Source: Sapria himalayana (lineage: Eukaryota; Streptophyta; Magnoliopsida; Malpighiales; Rafflesiaceae). From it: 64,000 nt of DNA. A program made the translations under genes and the position numbers. Below the pieces are notes generated by a model, which did no database searches, had not been told where the DNA came from, and worked only from the letters and a program-made list of their open reading frames with translations. The stretch lies in the NCBI GenBank assembly GCA_029783825.1, contig JAREIK010010306.1, forward strand, positions 126,501 to 190,500. Direction: 5' to 3'. Positions 24,439 through 37,549 of this stretch are shown in pieces (within the stretch, counting starts at the first letter, position 1; the number at the start of each line of letters is the position of its first letter).

Positions 24439-26069
24439 ATATAAAGTTATATCAATAAACTCTTAAACCCCGTAATGCCTAAATACATAAACCATTAAAC
24501 CGCTAAATACTACTTAATAATTAATAAATCTAATTTTTATTGCTATTTTTTATATTTTTAAATATTCATTTTAATTATTTATTAGTGTATTTATTTAGAA
24601 ATATTTATTGCAAAATAAATTATGAGTCGGACAAATATAATTTAAATAATATATTATTTATCTAATAAAAATATATGCTTATAAAAGAAGTATAAATTTA
24701 AAAATTAAAAATTATTATCAAGTAATATAAGTTACTTTAATTTTGAATAAATTTGGGTATTGTAAATATTTTTTAATTAGTATCTATCTTAATATTAATA
24801 GTTTATAAATTTAATTTTTGATCATTATTATAATATCTATCAATAAAATTATTTAAATTAAATTTATATGATATATAATTATTATTATTATTTTAACAAA
24901 ATATTGTATTAAAATTTCAAAAAAATTTAAATATTATTATTTTTTAAAATGTTATAACCTATAAAAATGATAAAAAATTATAGAAATTTTTTTTGTTATT
25001 TTATTTTTTTAAATAAAACCTATAAACCACTAAAAGCCTGAAAACATAAATCACTAAACTCCTAATGACAAAACCTCTAAATTCTTAAATCATTAAACTG
25101 GTATACATTAATAATAAATCATAAATCTCATTTTAAATTTGATTCAGTATAATTTTAAATTTTAATTTTAATTATTTATCAATTTATTTTATAGAAATAT
25201 AAATTAGAAAATAAATTATTAGTGAGACAAATCTAATTTAAATTAAACCGGTATCCCTAAATAATAAATAATAAATCTCATTTTTTTTTCATTAAAATTT
25301 TAAATATTCATTTTAATTAAATATTTGTTTATTTATATATAAATATTAATTACAAAATAAATTGAGTTAGACAAATATAATTTATATAAATTATTTTTCT
25401 ACAAAAAATTATTGATAAACTTTTAAAAAAAAAAAATTTCAAAACAAAAAATTATTATATAGTAATATATTTTGCTTTTCTTCTGAATCATTTTAGGTTT
25501 TGTAATTATATTTTAATTGATCTCTATCTTATTAATAATAGATTATTAATTTATTTTTTGATCATTATTAGAATAATTATCAATAAAATTATTTATTTTG
25601 AATTTATATGATATATAAATATAATGATTATTATAACTAAATATTGTATTCACATTTAAAAAAAAATAAAAATTATTATATTTTCAAAGGTTATAACGAT
25701 TGAAAATATCAAAAAATAATAAAAATAAATTTTTTATTATTTTATTTTTTAAATAAAACCTATTAACCACTAAATGCATACACAGTTATATCAGTAAACT
25801 CCTAAATCTCGTAATGCCTAAATACATAAAACATTAAACCACAATATACTACTTAATAATTAATAAATCTATTTTTATTTCTATTTATTATAATTTTAAA
25901 TATTCATTTTAATTATTTAATAGTTTATTTTTATAGAAATATTTATTACAAATTAAATTATGTGAGCAACATATATATTTTAATTAATTTATTTTTAATA
26001 AAAAAATATTTGCTTATTAAAGAAGTATAAATTTAAAAATTAAAAATTATTATCCAGTAATACATTTTA

Positions 26070-28815
26070 CTTTAATTTTGAATCAATTTGGGGTTTGTAA
26101 ATATTTTTTAATTAATATCAATCTTTTTATTAATAGTTTATTAATTTAAATTTTGATCATTATTATATTATCTATCAATATAATTGTTATATTGAATTTA
26201 TATTATATATAATTATTAATATTATTATAAATAAATATTATATTCATTTTTCAAAAAATTTTAAATATTACTATATTTTCAAAGGTTATAACCTATGAAA
26301 ATGAGAAAAAATTACGATTTTTTTTGTCATTTTATTGTTTAAATAAAACCTATAAACCACTAAATGTATAAAAACATAAATTGCTAAACTCCTAAACGAC
26401 AAAACCTCTATATACTTAAACCATTAAACAAGTGTACATTAATAAAAAATCACAAATCTCAATTTAATTTTTATTCAGTATAATTTTAAATTTTTATTTT
26501 AATTATTTATCAGTTTATTTTTATAGAAATATTAATTAGAAAATAAATTATTAGTGAGATACATCTAATTTAAATAATTTATTTTTCATCAAAAAAAATA
26601 TATCCTTATAAAAAGAGGCAAAATTTTAAAAACAAAAATTAATTATTTAGTAGTATATTTTATTTTCATTTTGAATCATTTTAGATATTGTAATTTTATT
26701 TTATATCATTTTTATTAATAATAGTTTATTAATTTTTTATTGATCATTATTATAATATCTATTAATAAAATTTTTTATATTGAGTTTACATTATATATAA
26801 TTATTAAGATTATAATTACTAAATATTATATTCACATTTAAAAAAAATTAAAAATTATTATAATTTCAAAGGTTATAACCTTCAAAAATTAAAAAAAAAA
26901 TCAAAAAATTAAATTTTTTATTTTTTCATTCGTTAAATAAAAACTATGAATCACTAAAGGCCTAAACACTTAAATTACTAAACCCCAAAACCTCTAAATA
27001 CTTAAACCATTAAACTAGTATATCCTGAATAATAAAAAATAAATCTCTATTTTATTTGTATTCATTATAATTTTAAATATTCATTTTAATTATTTATTAG
27101 TTTATTTTTATAAAATTATAAATTAAAAATTAATTATAAGGAGGACAAATATAATTTAAATAATTTACTTTTAATAACAAAAAATATAAACTTATAAAAA
27201 GAAGCAAAACATCAAAGAAAGTATTATTTTGTAATATATTTTACTTTGATTTTGAATAAATTTTTATTTTGCAAATATATTTAATATAATATCTATCTTA
27301 TTAATAAAAGTTTATTATTTTATTTTTTGATCATTAATATAATATATTTCAATATAATTGTTTATATTGAATTTACATGATATATAATTATTAAGATTAT
27401 CATAACTAAATATAGTATTCACATATAAAAAAAATTTAAAAATTGTTATATTTTAAAAGTTTATTACCTTCAAAAATGAGAAAAAATAATAAAAATAAAT
27501 TTTTTGTTATATCATTGTTAATAAAACTTATAAACCATTATATGCCTAAATACATAAATATCTAAACCTCTAAACCCCTAAGCCCCTAAATACTTAAACC
27601 TTTAAAAAAGTAAACCTTAAATATAATTTAAATAATTTATAGAAATATTAATTTCAAAATAAATTTTAAGTGATACAAATATAATTTAAATAATATATTT
27701 TTTATCAAAAAAACATATAAGCTTATAAAATGATGCAAAAACTAAAAAATATTATTATTTAGTAATAAATTTTACTTTGATTTTGAATCATTTTAGGTTT
27801 TTAATTATATTTAAATTTATATCTATCATATTAATAATAGTTTATTAATTTATTTTTTGATAATTGATAAAATATCTATCAATAAAATTGTTTATATTTA
27901 GTTTATATTATATATAGGTATAATATTTATTATTACTAAATATTGTATTCACATTTTTAAATAATTTTAAAATTATTATATTTTCAAATGTTATAACCTT
28001 AAAAATTTGAAAAAATATCAAAAATAAATTTTTTATTATTTCATTGTTAGAATAAAACCTATAAACCATTAAATGCCTAAATACTTAAATCAATAACTTC
28101 TAAATCTCGAAAACCCTAAATGGATAAATTTTTTAAACATGTATATCTTAAATAATAAATAATAAATATCATTTTTATTTTTTTCATTATACATTTAAAT
28201 ATTCATTTTAATCATTTATTTGTTTATTTTTTATATAAATATTATTTACAAAATAAATTATAAGTTACACAAATATAATTTATATAAATTATTTTTCAAC
28301 AAAAAAATATAGATAAAATTAATAAAAGAAAAAAAAATTAAAACCAAAAAATATTATATAGTAATATATTTTGCTTTATTTCTGAATCATTTTAGGTTTT
28401 GTAATTATATTTTAATTGATATCTAACTTATTAAAAATAGATTATTAATTTATTTTTTGATCATTATTAGAATATTTTTCAATAAAAATGTTTATATTGA
28501 ATTTATATGATATATAAATTTAATAATTATTATAACTAAATATTGTATTCACTTTTGAAAAAAGTTTTAAAATTTTTATATTTTCAAAGGTTATAACCTT
28601 TGAATATGTGAAAAAAAAATATTTTTTTTGTTATTTCATTGTTTAAATAAAACCTATAAATCACTAAATGCCTAAACACTTAAATCACTAAACAACAAAA
28701 TCCCAATACCCCTATATAGATAATCCTTTAAAATGGTAAATCCTAAATAATAATTAATAAATCTCATTTTTATTTGTTTTCATTATAATTTAAAAAATTC
28801 ATTTTGATTGTTAAG

Positions 28816-28857
<42 letters not shown>

Positions 28858-29940
28858 TATAAAATAAATTATGAGTTAAAAATATATTAATTTATAAAAA
28901 ATATTTTTCATCAAAAAATAGATAAGCTTATAAAAAGAATAAAAATTTAAAAACAAATAATTATTATTAAGTAATATATTTTGTTTTTCTTTTGAATCAT
29001 TTTAGGTTTTGATATTATATTTTAAGTAATATCAATCTTATTCATAATAGATTTATAATTTATTTTTTGATAATTATTAGAATATTTATGAATAAAATTA
29101 TTTATATTGAATTTATTTGATATATAATTATTATGATTATTATAGATAAATATTGTATTCACTTTTGAAAAAATTTAAAAATTATTATATTTTCAATGGT
29201 TTTAATCTTAAAAAATGAGAAAGAATACAAAAAATAAATTTTTTGTTATTTCTTTTTTAAATAAAACCTATAGACCACTAAATGTTTACTTACTTAAAAC
29301 AATAGCTCATAAATCCCGAAACCACTAAATACATAAACCTTATAATAGCTGTATACTACTTAATAAATAATAAATCTCATTTTTATTTTTATTTATTATA
29401 ATTTTAAATATTCATTTTTATTATTTATATTTTAATTTTTAGAAAAATTAATTACAAAATAAATTTCGAGTGAGACATATATTATTTAAATAATTTATTT
29501 TTAATCATAAGAAAATATAAGCTAATAAAAAGATGGAAAAATTTAAAAATTAAATATTATTATTTAGAAATATATATTTATTTGATTTTGAATCATTTTG
29601 TGTAATGTAAATATATTTTAATTAATATTTATATTATTAATAATAGTTAATTAATTTAATTTTTGATTATTATTATAAAATATATCATTAAAATTATTTA
29701 TATTGAATTCATATGATATATAATTAATAAGATTAATATAATTATACATGGTATTCACATTTCAAAAGATTTTAAAAATTATTTTATTTTTAAAGGTTAC
29801 CTTTGAAAATCTAAAAAAAATAAAAAAAAATTTTATTTTTTTTATATAAATAAAACCTATATACCACTAAATGCCTAAAAACATAAATTGCTAAACTTCT
29901 AAACGACAAAATCCCTAAATAATCGATCCATTAAACTAGT
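26070..29940 (+). repeat. ~9.9-kb-offset segmental repeat, copy 2
   Basis: Partner of 16,160-20,060. The hAT element lies between the two copies and the solo LTR just beyond this one, where copy 1 reads uninterrupted satellite ('ggtatacattaataataaa' near 20,075). Divergence between the copies is clearly greater than in the 1,782-bp pair. Confidence 0.85.
28817..28853. repeat. (TA)n microsatellite, about 37 bp
   Basis: A pure TA run at the same place in the monomer as the run at 18,905-18,975, in the paralogous copy. It is about half as long, which shows length change after duplication. Confidence 0.97.
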
Positions 29941-29949
29941 ATACCATAT

Positions 29950-29954
29950 ATAAT
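29950..29954. repeat. Left 5-bp target-site duplication of the solo LTR
   Basis: ATAAT, repeated at 30,532-30,536. Removing the 577-bp insert and one ATAAT rebuilds 'ccatatataataaatc', which is exactly the uninterrupted text in the paralogous monomer near 57,850 and nearly that near 37,710 and 47,120. Confidence 0.85.
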
Positions 29955-30531
29955 TGTTGGGCAATTGTGCTTCCACGGTAGTGAGATTGAGATACAGAAA
30001 CACAGAAACAACATAAAACAAGCAATATATATATCACAATTAAGCAACCATCAATGATAGAATCAAAAAACGAGAAATAAATACCGAAAATAATGTGGTT
30101 CGCTAGTCGCTCAGTACGACTAGCTAAATCCACCAGAAAATGCTTATGCATTATAGATTAAAGCAACAGAAATGTCTTACAGTATGTAGCACACAAAATA
30201 ATCGGGATAAATCGCATAGAGAGAAGAGAGAGTGAGACGATGAATAGTTCCACGGGTCCAAAAATAGTCACCCAAAAATAAAATTACAAAACATTTTATA
30301 TTAATATTTCTCTCGGTTCATTTAACCAGAGCGGGTCGGATCATGAGACGGGTCAAGCTCTGCTCCAATTTCAGCCAGCTATCTGGTCAGCGAGATCTTT
30401 GTCATTGTGCTACTGCTGCATCCCCGGCCTCTTAATATTTCTTTTCCTGCACTTACAGAAAAATATTAAAAAAGAAAAAAAATATTTGGTTATACAAACA
30501 GATTATCAAAAAATAAATTACATATACATCA
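29955..30531 (-). mobile_element. Solo LTR of a retrotransposon, probably Ty1/copia, 577 bp
   Basis: The insert begins TGTTGGGC, ends ACATCA (TG...CA), and is flanked by the 5-bp repeat ATAAT, as expected for an LTR. There is no gag or pol sequence, no second LTR, and no primer-binding or polypurine site, so the internal part has been lost, most simply by LTR-LTR recombination. On the minus strand it ends CACAATTGCCCAACA, the kind of 3' end I associate with plant Ty1/copia LTRs, so minus is the likelier transcription direction. The frame at 29,936-30,151 is not a family I know and runs across the edge into satellite. Being single-copy and cleanly bounded, it is younger than the surrounding duplications. 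Confidence 0.82.
30102..30124. repeat. Perfect 8-bp hairpin inside the solo LTR
   Basis: GCTAGTCG, a 7-base loop, then CGACTAGC. In related plant LTRs this stretch lies by a 'cgtggttcg'-like word, and 'tgtggttcg' is present here just before the stem. A role in the retroelement RNA leader is possible but unproven. Confidence 0.7.
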
Positions 30532-30536
30532 ATAAT
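30532..30536. repeat. Right 5-bp target-site duplication of the solo LTR
   Basis: ATAAT, the partner of 29,950-29,954; satellite resumes directly as 'ataataaatcttaaatctc'. Confidence 0.85.
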
Positions 30537-33500
30537 AAATCTTAAATCTCATTTTAATTTGTATTCATTATAATTTTAAATATTTATTAGTTTATTTTTT
30601 ATATAAATATTAATTACAAAATAAATAATTTGTTAGACAAATATAATATTAATAATTTACTTTTAATAAAAAAAATATAATCTTATAAAAAGTAGTAAAA
30701 ATTTAAAAACAAAAAATTATTATTTAGTAATAAATTTTACTTTGATTTTGATTCATTTTAGGTTTTGTAATTATATTTTAATTTATATCTATCATATTAA
30801 TAATAGTTTATTAATTTATTTTTTGATAATTGATATCATATCTATCATTAAATTAATTATAATTAGTGTATATTATATATAATTATAAAAATTATTATTA
30901 CTAAAAATTTTATTCACATTAAAAAAAAAATTAAAATTATTATATTTTCAAATGTTATAACATTTGAAAATGTGAAAAAATAACAAAAATAATTTTTTTT
31001 GTTATTTCATTGTTTAAATAAAGCATATAAACCACTAAATACCTAAATACTTAAATCAATAACTCCTAAATCTCGAAAACTCTGCATAGATAATCAATTT
31101 AAACAGGTATAACCTAAATAATAAATAATAAATCTCGATATTATATTTTTCATTATAATTTAAAATATTCATCTTAATTATTTATTCATTTAATTTTATA
31201 TAATTATTACTTACAAAATCAATTGAGTTAGAGAAATATAATTTATATAATTATTTTTCATCAAAAAAATATAAACTTTTTAAAAGAAAAAAAATTCAAA
31301 ACAAAAAAATATTATATAGTAATATATTTTGATTTATTTCTGAATCATTTAGGTTTCGTAATTATATTTAAATTGGTATCTATCTTATTAATAATAAATT
31401 ATTAATTTATTCTTTGATCATTATTAGAATATTTACCGATAAAAATATTTATTTTGAATTTATATGATATATAAATATAATGATTATTATAACTAAATAT
31501 AGTATTCAATTTTGAAAAAAAATTAAAAATTATTATATTTTCAAAGGTTATAACCTTTGAAAATTTAAAAAAATAAAAAAAAAATAAATTTTTTGATATT
31601 CATTTTAAATAACACCTATAAATCACTAAATGCATACACAGTTAAATCAGTAAACTCATAAACACCATAATGAAAAAATACATAAACCATTAAACTACTA
31701 TATACTACTAAATAATTAATAAATCTAATTTTTAATTCTATTTATTATAATTTTAAATATTAATTTTTATTATTTATTAGTTTATTTTTATAGAAATATT
31801 TATTACAAAATAAATTATGAGTGCGACAAATATAATTTAAAAAATATATATGCTTATAAAAGAATTAAAAATTTAAAAATTCAATTTGGGTTTTGTAATT
31901 ATTTTGCTATAATATATATTTTGCTATAATTTTGAATCAATTTGGGTTTTGTAATTATTTTTTAATTAATATCTATCTTAATATCAATAGTTTATAAATT
32001 TAATTTTGATCATTATTATAATATATATCAATAAAATTGTTTATTGAATTTATATGATATATAATTATTAATATTATTATAACTAAGTATTGTATTCACA
32101 TTTCAAAAAATTTTAAATATTATTATATTTTCAAAGGTTATATCCTATTAAAATGAGAAAAAATTAAATTTTTTTTTGATATTTTATTTTTTTAAATAAA
32201 ATGAATAAACCACTAAAAGCAAAAAAACCTATAAATACTTAAACCATTAAACTAGTATATAGTAATAATAAATCATAAATCTCATTTTAAATTTTATACA
32301 GTATAATTTTACATTTTTATTTTAATTATTTATCAGTTTATTTTTATAGAAATATTAATTACAAAATGAATTATTAGTGAGACACATCTAATTTAAATTA
32401 AAACAGTATCCCAAAATAATAAATAATAAATCTCAATTTTTATCATTATAATTTTAAATATTCATTCTAATTATTTATTTGTTTATTTATATATAAGTAA
32501 TAATTACAAAATAAATTGAGCTAGACAAATAATTTATATAAATTATATTTCATCAAAAAATTCTAGATAAACTTTTTAAAAGAAAAAATATTTTAAAAAC
32601 AAAAAATTATTATATAGTAATATATTTTGCTTTGCTTCTGAATAATTTCAGTTTTTGTAATTATATTTTAATTGGTATCTATCATATTAATAATAGATTA
32701 TTAATTTATTTTTTGATCTTTAATTAGAATATTTATCAATGAAATTTTTTATATTGAATTTACATGATATATAATTATAAAGATTATTATAACTAAATAT
32801 TATATTTACATTTGAAAATAATTTAAAAATTATTATATTTTTAAAGGTTATCATCTTTGAAAATTAGAGAAAATCACAAAAATAATTTTTTTTTATTTTA
32901 TTGTTTATAAAAAACCTATAAACTATTAAATGCCTAAACGCTTAAATCATTAAACTCCTAAACTCCAAAACCCCAAAACCCTTAAATACTTAAACATTTA
33001 AACCATCTTTAAAGGTTTAAGTATTTATAAATAATATATAAATATTTATCAATAAAAAATAGTTTATTAATTTATTTTTTGATCATTATTATATTTATAT
33101 TTAGTTTATTAATATCTATCAATAAAATTGTTTATATTTAATTTACAGGATATATAATTATTAAGTTCATTATAACTAAATATTGAATTCACATTTGAAA
33201 ATAATTTAAAAATTATTATATTTATAAAGGTTATAACCTTCAAAATTGATAAAAAATTTCAAAAATATTTTTTTTGTTATTTCATTATTTAAATAAAACA
33301 TATAAACTACTAAATGCCTAAGCACTTAAATCACTAAACTCCTAAACTCTTAAATAATTAAAGAATTAAACAGGTATTCCCTAATTAATTAATCATAAAT
33401 TTCATTTTTATTTGTATTCATTATAATTTTAATATTCATTTTAATTATTTATTAGTTTATTTTTATAGAAATATTAATTGCAAAATAAAATTATGAATGA

Positions 33501-33940
33501 GACAAATATAATTAAATAATTTATCTTCATCAAAAAAATTTATAAGCTTATAAATAGAATCAAAAATTTAAAAATAAAAAATTATTAATTAGTAATATAT
33601 TTTACTTTGATTTTGAATCATTTTTAGTTTTGCAAATATATTTTAATTAATTTCTATCTTATTAATAATAGTTTATTAATCTATTTTATGATCAGTATTA
33701 TAATATCGATCAATAAAATTATTTATATTGAATTAACATGATATTTAATTTTTATGATTATTATAATTAAATATTGTAATAACATTTGAAAAAAATTTAA
33801 AAATTATAATATTTTCAATGGTTATAACCTTGAAAATAAGAAAAAATCATAAAAATAATTTTTTTTGTTATTTAATTATTTAAATAATACATATAAACCA
33901 CAAAATACCTAAATAATTAAATTACTAAACTTCTAAACCC
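30537..33940 (+). repeat. AT-rich ~0.6-kb satellite array, forward orientation
   Basis: About six monomers, with palindromic cores near 30,954, 31,550, 32,137, 32,845 (degenerate), 33,230 and 33,823. The monomer ending at 33,230 is truncated to about 380 bp and contains the hairpin at 32,984-33,026. The order of variants from 30.9 to 33.94 kb is repeated at 49.9-52.91 kb (offset about 18.95 kb) and, inverted, at 13.4-10.13 kb. A partial-monomer junction lies at about 32,390-32,405. At about 31,885-31,945 a short phrase ('aatttgggttttgtaatta') is locally duplicated. No gene was found. Confidence 0.92.
32984..33026. repeat. Short inverted repeat marking a truncated monomer
   Basis: AAATACTTAAAC at 32,984-32,995 pairs exactly with GTTTAAGTATTT at 33,015-33,026. 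The surrounding 90 bp differ from the copy at 51,944-51,986 at only about two positions by eye. It appears to be a small fold-back rearrangement in an ancestral monomer, now a landmark of the higher-order repeat. Confidence 0.87.
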
Positions 33941-35186
33941 TGATACTACTGCACCAGACACACATAGCGATGGACCACAATACACACGTGCACATATTCT
34001 TGTCCATTTTGGTGTAGCATTTAGAGGGGCGAGCAAGTCCTGGAAGCAACAAGAAGTATGGGCCACCATCTTGTAGAGGGCCCCACTAGAAAGCCGGGAT
34101 GATAACATTCAGATAACTAGCGAGACCGAGCAATGTGGTCGGGAGTAAACCCATGAGTAGCTAGGAGTGGGTCACACTAGCCCTATCAGGCAGCATAGAG
34201 GGCCACCCAACCATCGCCCAACAGAAGTAGCAGGTAATCCATGATTAATTGAAGAGCCGGAAAAATCTGAAGCATCAAAAATTAGGGCCAGTAAGAAATG
34301 GCGTCCAAACCAGCCATACGGGAGTGAAAGATTCAAACTTGTAGTTTATGTTTGTAGTCTCATTTGTATTTTGGACGTTGTATGCACTATGTACTTGTTG
34401 AGACGGATCATGACATACTCACACACACAATCTTGTCTATTCTCTATGTAGCAAGAAATGCGGGCAACTGGACCCATGAGTATCTCTAAGTGGGGCTCAC
34501 TAATGTATTTTGTAAATACACATTAGGCGATGCTACACTCCCTGGAGCAGAAGAATGATCTTTATAGCATTTATTAATTTTACTTATATTCTAGCTTGGT
34601 TGTACGCGTAGATAATTACACTATGAGATGGACCACATCACACATGCACACCGATGCATGCATATTTTTTGAAATTTTGTCGGTGCAACATACAGCCACA
34701 TCTTGGAGCTCGATGAGGAAGGATTCTAACCAAAGAGATACTTCTTTGAGGATCATTGGAGCAAAAGAATGTAGAATTCAAAGGTGAGAATGAATTGACA
34801 AAGTGCCGTAGATATGGACTTGTGGATTTATGGGTATTCAGTTTTACATGTATTCCATTGCATAGCATTGACATAGGCAAACGCTTGATGCTGCATGTCA
34901 CACACATGCACAATCTTATATTTGCATAGTTTTAATATATTCAGGTTCCTCCAAAAGGCTTGGACAAATCCGAATGGAAAGGATGTTATGCACATAATGA
35001 CTCAATGCCAACTCTCAAGTCCGGGAATGCCAAGTCATTTTAGTTATATTCTTACGCTTGGAATTATTATGCATTATGTTTTTTTATGTATTTTATGCAT
35101 AGAATCATTAATGTGCATATGATTTGGTGGGCTGGCCTAAATTAGTCATATTTTTAGTCTCTTGTAAGTTGGATGCCTAAATGATA

Positions 35187-35222
35187 AATAAAGTGTATTT
35201 TCGAAAAAAAAACAAAAAAAAA
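35187..35222 (+). other. AATAAA signal and A-rich tract, block copy 2
   Basis: AATAAA at 35,187-35,192 is followed at 35,204 by nine A, one C and another A run. The layout resembles the 3' end of a retroposed polyadenylated RNA. The same layout is at 54,159-54,198 and, inverted, at 8,835-8,870. A chance origin cannot be excluded. Confidence 0.45.
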
Positions 35223-35300
35223 CCATAAACCCAAAACATTAAATCCTAAACCGTAAACCATAAACTATATCCATGGTCCATAAACCCTAAATCCTAAATC
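35223..35300 (+). repeat. Degenerate telomere-like tract inside block copy 2
   Basis: Words such as 'ataaaccc', 'ttaaatcctaaacc', 'gtaaaccataaac' and 'ataaaccctaaatcctaaa' approximate the plant CCCTAAA repeat at 7-8 bp spacing. The tract is internal, and it joins the two halves of the block directly after the A-rich run. Confidence 0.65.
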
Positions 35301-37549
35301 TCATGTTTTGTAGTTTTATAATCAAATGACTAAGTGTTAAATTTAAATTGAAATTCACAGCTTTTAGGAATGTCACCGATTTATCTTTTTGTATATTTAA
35401 CACAAAGTCATGACTCAAGGGGTGAGTTATGGCTTCAGTCTCTTTCTTGCTTTAGATTATTGTAGCATTAGCAATTGTCATGATTGTATATTTTTTCTCT
35501 AGAACATAAAATCATATCAATGAGAATATGCCATACCTTAGGTCACTCTGTTGAATATATTGTAATGGCATTAAGAATGATCATGAATACATATTTAATC
35601 ACTATAATACTAGGTCACAGTATTGGATAGGACCATAGCTTGTACATTTTATCTTTATATTGCAAAGTCATTGCACTAGGAATGATTCTAACTTTGGACA
35701 TTCCTCAAGAGTAGAAGTGATGACCCTATAAATAGTAAAAGCTCAAGTACTACTCTTTATAACTTTCTATAGCTAAAATTATTGGGATTGGAAATATCAC
35801 TATGGCATTTTTTTTTGATTTGTGACCTCAAGTGTCAATATGCAAGACTAATATTTTGAGCAAAGATTAAAACCTTTTATATATTTGAATATGATTCATT
35901 TACACCTTTTTGGGTATTGTGAGCTTGTATACATAACTCATTTTATATAAAAGAAAGAAATGATACTTTTCATATCCACAAGGATATAAAAAAGGATTAG
36001 ACATGCCAATAAAATAAATTTTTTGATTCTTGATTAAAAGAGAGCTCATACTTCTTGCCCTACTCAAACCACCCTAGGGGTAGTTTGTACTAATAGCCCA
36101 CAAGGTGGTTTTTTTTAGAGGTGAACTATGTTTTAAAAAAATTGCTTTGAGTGTGTGCATGAGAGATATTTTAGAAGAAATTACAATAATCAATATAAAT
36201 AGCATCCTCAACAACTAACTATTTCAACACATACTGGCACAACCTTGGTTTGCCTGTTAGCGTACATGAGTCAAATTACCTTTGATAGCCCAGTGATTCA
36301 ACATCAAATATGATGAGACATAATAGAGATAAAGTAAAAGCTCCTATTATTTTGGTTAGAGCTTTAGCAATCATTCTTGAGTTGAGATAGGAACAAAATA
36401 AATTATTTTAATTATTTAGTATAATTTTAATTTTTATTTTAATTATTTATCAGTTTATTTTTATAGAAATATTAATTATAAAATAAAATATTAGTGACAC
36501 GGATCTAATTTAAATTAAACTGGTATATCCTAAATAATAAAGAATAAATCTCATTTTTTTTCATTTTAATTTTAAATCTTCAAATTTAATTATTTATTTG
36601 TTTATTTTTATATAAATATTAATTACAAAATAAATTTTGAGTTACACAAATATAATTTATATAAATTATTTTTCATCAAAATAATAAAGATAAACTTTTT
36701 AAAAGAAAAAAAAAATTTCATAAGAAAAAATTATTATATAGTAATATATTTTGCTTTGCTTCTGAATTCATTTTAGGTTTTGTAAATATATTTTAATTGG
36801 TATCTATCTTATTAATAATAGATTATTATTTTATTTTTTCATCATTATTAAAATATTTATCAATAAAAATGTTTATATTGAATTTATATGATATATAAAT
36901 ATAATAATTATTATGACTAAATATTGTATTCACTTTCGAAAAAAATTTAAAATTATTATATTTTCAAAGGTTATAACCTTTGAAAATGTTAAAAAATAAA
37001 AAAAAAAATTTTTTTATTTCATTTTTTAAATAAAACTTATAGATCATTAAATGCTTACTTACTTAAATGGTAAGCTCATAAATCCCGAAACCCCTAAATA
37101 GATAAACCTTTTTATAGCTATATACTACTTAATAAATAATTAATCTCATTTTTATTTCTATTTATTATAATTTTAAAAATTAATTTTAATTATTTATAGT
37201 TTAATTTTTTAGAAAAATTAATTACAAAATAAATTTCGAGTGAGACAAATATTATTTAAATAATTTATTTTAATAAAAAAATATAAGCTAATAAAAAGAA
37301 CGAAAATTATCAAAATTAAATTTTATTATTTAGTAATATATTTTGATTTGATTTTGAATAATCTTGTGTTATGTAAATATATTTTAATTAATATTTATAT
37401 TATTAATAATAGTTTATTAATTTAATTTTTTATCATTATTATATTATCTATCATTAAAATTATTTATATTGAATTTATATGATATATACTTTGTAAAATT
37501 AATATAATTATACATAGTATTCACATTTAAAAAATTTTAAAATTTATTT

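Larger units (their letters stand above)
24439..29949 (+). repeat. AT-rich ~0.6-kb satellite array, forward orientation
   Basis: About nine monomers, with palindromic cores near 24,952, 25,690, 26,287, 26,871, 27,460 (degenerate), 27,990, 28,590, 29,210 and 29,797 (deleted by a few bases). From 26.07 kb on it is the 9.9-kb-offset partner of 16.16-20.06 kb. A partial-monomer junction lies at about 25,240-25,250 and the short-monomer junction near 27,590-27,630. Monomers with 'aatcaatttgggtttt' and monomers with 'cttctgaatcattttagg' tend to alternate, giving local dimers. No gene was found. Confidence 0.92.
33941..36415 (+). repeat. 2.48-kb non-satellite block, copy 2 (unknown origin)
   Basis: Ordinary-composition sequence between satellite flanks, starting at 'tgatactactgca' and ending near 'aacaaaataaattatttt'. 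The left half (33,941-35,202) ends in AATAAA plus an A-rich run, then comes a telomere-like tract, then the right half (35,301-36,415). About 100 bp of the usual monomer is missing across the insertion point, so the join is not a simple clean insertion, and I see no inverted termini or target duplication. Minus-strand frames at 33,917-34,108 (63 aa) and 34,638-34,913 (91 aa) recur in copy 3. Their amino-acid differences are as frequent as neutral change would give, so I do not call them genes. The origin is unrecognised. Confidence 0.9.

Noticed and set aside
33917..34108. A 63-residue frame at the block edge, also at 52,882-53,073 and similar at 9,956-10,150
   Set aside because: It runs from the block into satellite DNA at its C-terminal end, the third copy is frameshifted, and no family is recognised.
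34638..34913. A 91-residue minus-strand frame found in two block copies (also 53,603-53,878)
   Set aside because: About 13 of 91 residues differ between the copies, so most nucleotide changes alter an amino acid. The first block copy breaks the frame with a one-base loss, and no domain is recognisable. The pattern fits neutral sequence.
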